This document shows, in pieces, positions 42,521 to 48,708 of a DNA stretch of 48,708 nucleotides. The notes beneath the pieces are model-generated. The model had not been told where the DNA came from. It saw only the letters and a list, made by a program, of their open reading frames with translations, and did no database searches. This stretch comes from DATBRC01 sp036560485 (GTDB lineage: Bacteria > Pseudomonadota > Gammaproteobacteria > Burkholderiales > Burkholderiaceae_D): positions 1-48,708 of the forward strand of contig DATBRC010000022.1 of NCBI GenBank assembly GCA_036560485.1, given 5' to 3'. Position 1 is the stretch's first letter, and every line of letters starts with the position of its first letter. The translations under genes were made by a program, and so were the position numbers.

Positions 42521-44785
42521 TTATCCTAACCGTACGATACGCTTACGCTCTTGTTCAACCAGGTAAGAGAAGGCTGTCGGGTTTGCCTGTTGATTGGCGG
42601 CCCATTTCCCGGCTTGTTCCACTTCCATCGGACGCGCGATGAAATAGCCTTGCGCCAGATCACATCCCATATTGAGCAACGCAACCAGTGTCGCTTCGTC
42701 TTCAACGCCCTCAGCAACGACAGTCAATTGGCATTGGTGTGCGAGCCCGATAATTGAACGAACGATCTGTTCCTCCGATTTGGAATGCACCATCTCTTTG
42801 ACGAATGCCTGATCGACTTTCAATGTCGTCACCGGCAAACGTGCGAGATAGGCGAGGCTCGAATAGCCGGTTCCAAAATCGTCAATTGCAATCGACACGC
42901 CAAGTTCACGCAACGATTGCAGCATCGTCATTGCCTGTGCAGGGCGTGTCATCAGCGCTGATTCGGTCACTTCCAGCTCCAGCAGATCTGCGGGAAATGC
43001 ATGCTTTTTCAGGCATTCAAGAATATGCCCTTCAAGCTGTTCATCCAGCAGGTTGCGCACCGAAACGTTGACCGCCATTTTGAGCCTGGTCCCGGTAGCA
43101 GCGAGCCATTCGGCTCCTTGGCGAATTGCCTCGTTCAGTACCCAGCGCGTTAACGGACGAATGACTTCATTCGTTTCCGCGAAAGGAATGAAGTCATTGG
43201 GCGGGATTAATCCATGCACAGGATGGCGCCAGCGCACCAACGCCTCAAAACCGGAATGATGTCCATTCCAGACATCAATTTTAGGTTGATACACCAAAAA
43301 TAATTCGCCCTGCTCAATCGCAGGTCCTAGCGAAGTCAGCAGCGACAAGCGGCGTTTGGAATGATTGTCGATATCAGGATGGTACCAACGCATCGGCAGG
43401 CCGTCTTTTTTTGCAGCGTACATTGCGACGTCCGCCAACCGCATCAAGTCTTCTCCGGTCTCTTGCCAATCCGGGAAGAGTGCCAACCCAAGACTGCCGC
43501 CAATCGACAGCAGCATATCTTCGACTTCGAAAGACTCGTTCAAGAGTTTTTGCAGAGTATGTCCCATCGCTTCCGCATGGGTCGGGTCCGAAAGCTCCGG
43601 CATGATAATGGCAAACTCATCACCGCCGAGCCGCGCCATTTCGGCGCCATGCTGCTTCAATCCCTTGAGTAGACGCACTGCGACGGCGCGCAAGATCTGG
43701 TCTCCGACCGCATGGCCCAAAGTGTCATTGATTTCCTTGAATCCGTTCAAGTCGAGCAAGCCAACGCACAAACGTTTGCCTCGCGCCATATGATCTTGAG
43801 TCAGCAACTCAATACGCTCTTGAAACCAATATCGATTAGGCAGGCCGGTCAATGCATCATGATGCGCCTTATGTTGAATTGCTGCTTCATAACGTTTCTG
43901 CACTGTCAGGTCACGGCGTTTTGTCCAGAAATGCAAAACCTTGCCATCGACAATTTTGCCAAACACACTGCCGCTGATCCAGGTAACGTTCCCTTCCGAG
44001 TCGATTGCCTGACTTTCAACATCGCGAATTTCGTAATGGTGCCGAACCCAGTATTCGCTTACCCGAGGCGCTTTTTCCGGACCATTCACATCAAGCGGTC
44101 GAGCACCCATCATCGCGACAGTATCCGGATAGCCATACATGCGTGCAATGGCGCGATTGCATTCCACGACAAAGGCCGTGTACATGACGCGATGTATCAA
44201 TTGCTCTATGGGCAAATGAATGGGAAGCGGCGGCATGAATTCCGAAAAAGACACTCCCGTCGGATTATCCAGCACGTACTCGCGAAAAAACTCATCGCGG
44301 ATATTCAGCTTGCGAGCCAATCTTGCATGTTCGATTGCATTGAATACCGTATCGTGATGCGGTTTGAATTCCGCTGCGAGTTCCGTGAACTGCGACTGAA
44401 GCGATGCAGGATTTTTCCAGGGACTACGCGACATGGCGACGAGAATACCGGTTACATCCGGCCCCAATGAAATCGGTGTTCCAGCGTAGGCTGTCAGCCG
44501 ATTATCATGCAGGAGAAACGCTTCAGGGAATTGGTCGGCGATATTTTGCCATTGCTGAAACCCCTGCTTTTCGATCACATTATGGCAGGGGTGTGTATCG
44601 AGCAAATAACTGAAATTCGGCTGCCATGTTTGATCCAAACGGCTACACAATGTTTGAATACGCAAAACAGGAGCCGACTGCACTTCTCCAAACAGCACCA
44701 TATCAGCACCGGTGGTTTGCTGGAGTTGAAGCAGGATCGCCTGCAAAGAATCTTCTGAAATTGGTTCCAGGGCTTCACCGCTCAT
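42521..44785 (-). CDS. GAF/PAS-GGDEF-EAL c-di-GMP turnover protein
   Basis: A 754-residue cytosolic protein without membrane helices. Order: GAF-like region (about 10-165), PAS-like region with VVECNRAIARMYGYPD (about 205-320), GGDEF (about 328-490; motif RLGGDEFAIIMPE intact), EAL (about 505-745; GFEALVRWRHP, NVSVRNL, EVTES, IDDFGTGYSSLAYL and AEGVED all present). Both synthase and phosphodiesterase sites look complete. No RxxD inhibitory site precedes GGDEF (the position reads HGAE), so product inhibition is not expected. The signal sensed by GAF/PAS is unknown. It is a single gene, convergent with the M29-like gene. Confidence 0.92.
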   Translation of the reverse strand: MSGEALEPISEDSLQAILLQLQQTTGADMVLFGEVQSAPVLRIQTLCSRLDQTWQPNFSYLLDTHPCHNVIEKQGFQQWQNIADQFPEAFLLHDNRLTAYAGTPISLGPDVTGILVAMSRSPWKNPASLQSQFTELAAEFKPHHDTVFNAIEHARLARKLNIRDEFFREYVLDNPTGVSFSEFMPPLPIHLPIEQLIHRVMYTAFVVECNRAIARMYGYPDTVAMMGARPLDVNGPEKAPRVSEYWVRHHYEIRDVESQAIDSEGNVTWISGSVFGKIVDGKVLHFWTKRRDLTVQKRYEAAIQHKAHHDALTGLPNRYWFQERIELLTQDHMARGKRLCVGLLDLNGFKEINDTLGHAVGDQILRAVAVRLLKGLKQHGAEMARLGGDEFAIIMPELSDPTHAEAMGHTLQKLLNESFEVEDMLLSIGGSLGLALFPDWQETGEDLMRLADVAMYAAKKDGLPMRWYHPDIDNHSKRRLSLLTSLGPAIEQGELFLVYQPKIDVWNGHHSGFEALVRWRHPVHGLIPPNDFIPFAETNEVIRPLTRWVLNEAIRQGAEWLAATGTRLKMAVNVSVRNLLDEQLEGHILECLKKHAFPADLLELEVTESALMTRPAQAMTMLQSLRELGVSIAIDDFGTGYSSLAYLARLPVTTLKVDQAFVKEMVHSKSEEQIVRSIIGLAHQCQLTVVAEGVEDEATLVALLNMGCDLAQGYFIARPMEVEQAGKWAANQQANPTAFSYLVEQERKRIVRLG

Positions 44786-44933
44786 TAACGTTTCCGTCGG
44801 ACTAAATCCGGGTAGTTATATTTACAACTATCTCTTTAAGTATCTTACCTGAAAACTTAAAAATGGTCGTTAGTATCCTTTCCCAATCCAAGGCTTATCG
44901 TTGCAGGCACACACCGGATTTATGCACAATGCA

Positions 44934-45728
44934 CTACGCTGCCTGCTTCTGCTGATTGATTGCACTTTCCAGTTCATCGTACAGGGAAATAAACTCCTGA
45001 CTGACCTTGTGGCGCGCATCCATATAAATCATTGGCTTCTTGAGTTCGTGCGATTCACGGATTTTGACTGAACTGGACAATTTGGTATTGAGAACAGGGA
45101 GCCCTTCTTCGATTAACTCGTCAACCAAGCGTTGCGGCAAACGTGAACGAGGTTGAAATTGATTGACGATAATGCCTTCGATTTGCAACGCCGAATTATG
45201 GTCATTCTGTACTTCACCCACATTATTGATCAAGGTATAGAGTGCTTGTCTTGCGAAGTCGTCGCAATCGAATGGAATCAGACAACTGTCGGCGGCGATG
45301 AGTGCCGATTGCGTAAAGAAGTTATAGGCCGATGGCGTATCGATAATGATTTCGTCAAAATCCTTGGACAAGGCTTTTAACGCATCGCGCAGCTTGTAGA
45401 TCTTGTGGCGTGATTCCAGCTTGCCAAGCAGTTCGCCAATTTCAGGATGAGAGGGAATGATCGACAAATTAGCAAAATCGGTTTGATGTGCAAAGCTGAT
45501 TTCCGGTTTCGGGAATAATTGATATTCCAACGAACTCTTGAAAAAATCCAGCATGGTTGGAGTCATGTCCTGCATCGCCTCACCAAGCAAATAACGGCTG
45601 GAATTGCACTGCGGGTCCATATCAATCAATAAGGTTTTTTTATTTTTGTATGCAGCGATACTGGCAAGATTAACTGCAATAGTGGACTTTCCTACTCCAC
45701 CCTTTTGATTGAAAATTACTCGCTTCAT
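44934..45728 (-). CDS. parA: ParA/MinD-family ATPase (orphan)
   Basis: A 264-residue ATPase with the deviant Walker A NQKGGVGKSTIAVNLA at its start, switch I/Walker A' LLIDMDPQCNSSRYLLG, and Walker B DEIIIDTPSAYN. Family members place plasmids, chromosomes or protein clusters in the cell. No ParB gene or parS-like array is adjacent, so this is an orphan that may position a chemotaxis or other complex. Asp-Thr-Pro instead of Asp-Cys/Leu-Pro in switch II is common. No good ribosome site is seen apart from AAGGGACT upstream. The next gene on the strand is 150 bases away. Confidence 0.88.
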   Translation of the reverse strand: MKRVIFNQKGGVGKSTIAVNLASIAAYKNKKTLLIDMDPQCNSSRYLLGEAMQDMTPTMLDFFKSSLEYQLFPKPEISFAHQTDFANLSIIPSHPEIGELLGKLESRHKIYKLRDALKALSKDFDEIIIDTPSAYNFFTQSALIAADSCLIPFDCDDFARQALYTLINNVGEVQNDHNSALQIEGIIVNQFQPRSRLPQRLVDELIEEGLPVLNTKLSSSVKIRESHELKKPMIYMDARHKVSQEFISLYDELESAINQQKQAA

Positions 45729-46067
45729 GCTGATAGTCCCTTATAAATTAATGTGAGAACATGCTTGCGCATATCGATTCGCTCAAATGACTGCACCCAA
45801 TAAAGCCAACGCTATTCTAATGCGGGTAAAAGACAAAGAATATGGAATTTGAATATTAAATTTCTGCGTCCCGCATCGGACTGATGCTTCTAGCAGGTTC
45901 TATTCTCGAAAAAATTCCTGATTAAAATGCAGAACGGTGCAGGAATTTGAAGTGGAATGACTGGAGATGGAGTATGTAAAGCAGGATCGTAACCCGGACG
46001 TAATGCCATGTATCCAGGTTACGAATATACGAATAGAAAATTACCGTTAAACAAAATGGATATGTCG
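45729..46067. other. Intergenic region
   Basis: 339 A/T-rich bases between the end of the CBS gene and the start of parA (both on the minus strand). It should contain the parA promoter. I saw no gene, repeat or strong hairpin. Confidence 0.45.
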
Positions 46068-46511
46068 TTAGTATGCAACCGATTCACTCAAGAGATCCAG
46101 ATACTGTGCTTTGCTCTTGGCTTCACTAATCTCTCGCGGCGCTGCATCGCGAATGGAAAACATTCCGATAATTTTGTATGTCGAAGAAAGAATCGGCAAG
46201 TGCCGAAACCCACCTTCTTGCATGATGAGTACAGCATCCGACACGCTGGTATCGGGCGACACAAAACGTGGATTCTTCGTCATGACTTCAGACACTTGCG
46301 TCTTTTGAGGATCAAGCGCTTTGGCAACGACCTTGGTCATCAGATCACGTTCAGTCAAAATGCCAAGCATCTCACCTGCTTGCCCCACTATCAACACACT
46401 ACCGCAATTGGCTTGTGTCATGAGACAGGCAGCATCATAAACACTATCTTGCGGAAAGGCGCTCAGTACTCGCTCATTGGGTATGGATTGATAAACAGTA
46501 CGTTCACTCAT
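46068..46511 (-). CDS. CBS-domain pair protein
   Basis: A 147-residue cytosolic protein made of two CBS domains: DSVYDAACLMTQANCGSVLI with GILTERDLMTKV, and TSVSDAVLIMQEGGFRHLPI with IIGMFSIRD. Such pairs bind adenine nucleotides and act as energy or redox sensors. No partner enzyme is fused. GAGGAT precedes the start. It may be translated from a promoter in 46512-46928. Confidence 0.92.
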   Translation of the reverse strand: MSERTVYQSIPNERVLSAFPQDSVYDAACLMTQANCGSVLIVGQAGEMLGILTERDLMTKVVAKALDPQKTQVSEVMTKNPRFVSPDTSVSDAVLIMQEGGFRHLPILSSTYKIIGMFSIRDAAPREISEAKSKAQYLDLLSESVAY

Positions 46512-46928
46512 GGTTGGTATCCTCGGTCGGTTGATGACAGTCGGTTAAAAAATCACTACTTGCTCCGCTTACTTTTGGTAGATACGAGATGAAGGAAGAT
46601 TGAATTGAAGCTTGAAAAAATGCGAATCAAAATCTCAACCCCATTAAGATAGCAGCGTCCTGCAATCAATTGAATGGCAGTACGATAACAATAAGAAATA
46701 AATTTTTCGCATTCCATGTAATTCGTTTCATTTAAATAAATGAAACAGATGAAAACACCATAATGAATATATGCTGTGCCGCATAATGGGGCAATGTATT
46801 GCTCACGTCATAACAAAGCACGAATTACAAATACTTCTTGGGGGTTAGAATGTTTGTTACACTCTTGTAAATTTTTATGCAATTTGCGCAAGCCGTATAA
46901 AACGGCCCGACAAGAATAAGTTACATAG
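46512..46928. other. Divergent intergenic region with a 22-bp palindrome
   Basis: 417 A/T-rich bases between the CBS and diguanylate cyclase genes. GTTTCATTTA-AA-TAAATGAAAC (46725-46746) has perfect 10-bp arms and could be an operator for one of them. No gene is seen. Confidence 0.5.
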
Positions 46929-48089
46929 ATGGATTCTCTCACAGCCGGTATAGCACTCATCGTCGCACAACTTTGCGTAGCGCTTGTAATGACAGGCGTA
47001 TATCTTGCGGCACCGCGAGAAAAATGCACGCGCTATTGGGCGCTATCAGAAATCCTTATCGCGGCTGGGATAGTGATGATTGTTCTCAATGTCAATGTCC
47101 CACATGCCGTGCTTCTACTGCTCGGCTATAACAGCTTGGCATGGGGCTCGATTTTACAATTGTGGGGAACGCAGGCGTTCTACAAAAAACAGCAGGGCAT
47201 CAAACTAGGATGGGTTGTCGGGATCGTTTTTTTCCTTCTCTTCGGCTTGATTCTATTGATGAAGTTGCCAGTTGCCGAGCGCCTTCTTTTGCTGTCTGCA
47301 ACGATCCTGTTCATGCTTATCTTGAATTCGCGAGAATTATGGACGGGACCGGAAACAGGGAGATCGTTTGGCAACATACTGACACTTGGCGCTGCCGGCC
47401 TGCTGATTTTGAATAATGCGTTTCGTATTGCTGCCTTGCTGCTGCAAGCACAGGATTTCCTGCCAACGACGCATTCATCGGCGGGGGTCGGCGCTCTCTA
47501 TTTGGTTCCGCTAGGCGGTACTCTATTGTATGGAACAGGCTTGTTGCTTCTGTATTTCGAGCGCATCGTGGAAGAGAAGCACCATCTCGCGACCCATGAT
47601 GAATTGACTGGCATGTTGAATCGACGAGCCATTGTGGCTGGCGGTGAGCGAGAAGTGGCTATGGCATTACGCAATCAGCAACCGCTCACCATTGCCTTTG
47701 TTGACGTTGATTTCTTCAAGCGCATCAACGATAACCTTGGACATGAAGCGGGCGATATCTTCCTGGTTGAAATCGCACAATTGCTCAAAAAAACTTGCCG
47801 CAATATTGATCTGGTAGGACGCTATGGAGGAGAAGAATTTTGCATTATTTTCCCTGGTGTCGGTCAAGAAAATGCAACGACAGTAGGAGAAAGATTGTTG
47901 AACGCAGTTCGCCAATACCGCTTCGAAAATCAGTATCAAATGACAGTAAGCATTGGCTTCGCGTCATTATCTGAAAATCCCAAAAATCGCTCGTGGACAA
48001 ACTTGATTAACAGGGCCGATGCTGCACTCTACAAGGCCAAGGACTTTGGTCGCAACCAATTCTGTATCGCCGAAGAAGATTTAATTTAA
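46929..48089 (+). CDS. Membrane diguanylate cyclase (GGDEF)
   Basis: A 386-residue inner-membrane enzyme that makes c-di-GMP from two GTP. About seven hydrophobic helices fill residues 1-205 (a MASE-like sensor, family not recognised). The GGDEF domain follows (about 220-380): HDELTGMLNRRAIV, FVDVDFFKRINDNLGHEAGD, and the active motif GRYGGEEFCIIFPG. The RxxD product-inhibition site RNID lies five residues before GGEEF. There is no clear ribosome site before ATG 46929. It converges with the malic enzyme gene. Confidence 0.93.
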   Translation: MDSLTAGIALIVAQLCVALVMTGVYLAAPREKCTRYWALSEILIAAGIVMIVLNVNVPHAVLLLLGYNSLAWGSILQLWGTQAFYKKQQGIKLGWVVGIVFFLLFGLILLMKLPVAERLLLLSATILFMLILNSRELWTGPETGRSFGNILTLGAAGLLILNNAFRIAALLLQAQDFLPTTHSSAGVGALYLVPLGGTLLYGTGLLLLYFERIVEEKHHLATHDELTGMLNRRAIVAGGEREVAMALRNQQPLTIAFVDVDFFKRINDNLGHEAGDIFLVEIAQLLKKTCRNIDLVGRYGGEEFCIIFPGVGQENATTVGERLLNAVRQYRFENQYQMTVSIGFASLSENPKNRSWTNLINRADAALYKAKDFGRNQFCIAEEDLI

Positions 48090-48158
48090 CCCAGCTTGTT
48101 CATAGGACAGAAGCCTGACATTGTCCACCACATAAAGCACGCAATCCTGTTACATTTT

Positions 48159-48708
48159 TCAAATCAACGTCTTCGCCAGTTCCTGCAACTGCATGCGATA
48201 GTCCGTTTCAATCAACTGCTTGCGCGCCACGCCACTGTCATATGCAGCCATGGCAATCTTCGGCGTCACCTCGGTCAGCAGCCGTTTATCGAGCAAGGTC
48301 GGCACAATGTATTCCTTGCCAAAGTGCGCATCGCTGCGCGCCATGTCAGCCAATGCCAGCACGCACGCGCGCTTCATCGCTTGATTGATCATCGTGGTCG
48401 CCGAATCCAATGCCGCTCGGAACAAATACGGGAAGCACAAGGCATTGTTGATCTGGTTTGGATAGTCGGAGCGGCCGGTGGCGATGATCGCATCCGGCGC
48501 AACTTCGCGGATCAATTCCGGCCGCAATTCCGGTTCCGGATTGGCCAATGCAAACACGATTGGCTGCCTGGCCATTTGTTGCACATCGCTTTGTGTTAAG
48601 GTGCCCGGGCCCGATACGCCTAAAAACACATCGGCATCGGCCATCACGTCCGATAGCGTTTGCGCGGTTGTGTCTTGTGCCCAGGCCCGTTTTTCCTCGG
48701 TCAATGCC
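48159..48708 (-). CDS. maeB: NADP-type malic enzyme, C-terminal part (runs off the window)
   Basis: The last 183 residues of a malic enzyme that converts malate to pyruvate and CO2. DADVFLGVSGPGTLTQSDVQ, PIVFALANPEPELRPELIRE and IIATGRSDYPNQINNALCFP are the standard NAD(P)-binding blocks. The frame continues past the right edge, so the true start and the usual N-terminal domain are not seen. A phosphotransacetylase-like C-terminal domain found in many MaeB proteins is missing, since the protein ends at KTLI soon after the catalytic part; this may be the short form. Confidence 0.9.
   Translation of the reverse strand, partial: ALTEEKRAWAQDTTAQTLSDVMADADVFLGVSGPGTLTQSDVQQMARQPIVFALANPEPELRPELIREVAPDAIIATGRSDYPNQINNALCFPYLFRAALDSATTMINQAMKRACVLALADMARSDAHFGKEYIVPTLLDKRLLTEVTPKIAMAAYDSGVARKQLIETDYRMQLQELAKTLI

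Noticed and set aside
43712..44470. 252-codon plus-strand frame
   Set aside because: Antisense to the intact GGDEF-EAL gene, with no recognisable domain.
46008..46592. 194-codon plus-strand frame
   Set aside because: Opposite the clear CBS protein, with no motif.

Overview
This 48.7 kb window looks like chromosomal DNA of a beta-proteobacterium of the Oxalobacteraceae type (Herminiimonas/Janthinobacterium-like). That placement is an inference from gene families: malate synthase G, PEP-CTERM exported proteins, a PhaZ7-type polyhydroxybutyrate depolymerase, a DUF4349 lipoprotein, abundant c-di-GMP proteins and moderate G+C. I saw no rRNA, tRNA, CRISPR array or prophage.

Layout. Bases 1-141 look like the right end of an IS21-family insertion sequence, touching a methyltransferase gene. 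From 1 to 7.5 kb follow a PEP-CTERM protein, two lipoproteins (one a large secreted beta-helix protein) and glcB. From 7.5 to 10 kb a TetR regulator, a glutathione S-transferase and a flavin split-barrel protein form a unit with a clear promoter and two matching palindromic operators. From 10 to 16 kb come cell-surface proteins: DUF4349, a second beta-helix protein, and a lipoprotein with a tryptophan-rich then tyrosine-rich tail. From 16 to 27.8 kb are SlyD, a tautomerase, a chemoreceptor fused to PilZ, SPW, a cation-exchanger-like protein, a second PEP-CTERM protein, a free CZB domain, a methyltransferase, a host-attachment protein, a cupin-phosphatase fusion and a GNAT acetyltransferase. 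From 27.8 to 36.7 kb are a cytochrome c remnant, a secreted phytase-like esterase with a secreted metallophosphoesterase, a small tyrosine phosphatase, a YcgR-like PilZ protein, an AI-2E permease and the PhaZ7-like depolymerase. From 37 to 42.3 kb is an MFS-SDR-SDR-DUF1993 cluster that carries the scar of a tandem duplication, then a cupin-like gene and an M29/NicX-like gene. From 42.5 kb to the end are a GGDEF-EAL protein, an orphan ParA, a CBS protein, a membrane diguanylate cyclase and the 3' part of a malic enzyme gene.

How the genes work together. glcB (glyoxylate to malate), malic enzyme (malate to pyruvate) and the PHB depolymerase fit growth on acetyl-CoA-yielding substrates. Four proteins make, break or bind c-di-GMP (chemoreceptor-PilZ, YcgR-like PilZ, GGDEF-EAL, GGDEF), and many exported surface proteins lie between them, which suits a motile-to-attached lifestyle.

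The least expected content is not in the genes. There are two 164-bp copies of a palindromic mobile-like element whose arms co-vary, a 242-bp element with three internal hairpins, a 203-bp element with nested palindromes, and at least six copies of a terminator-like palindrome. Three of the element ends coincide exactly with the TAG stop codon of a neighbouring gene.
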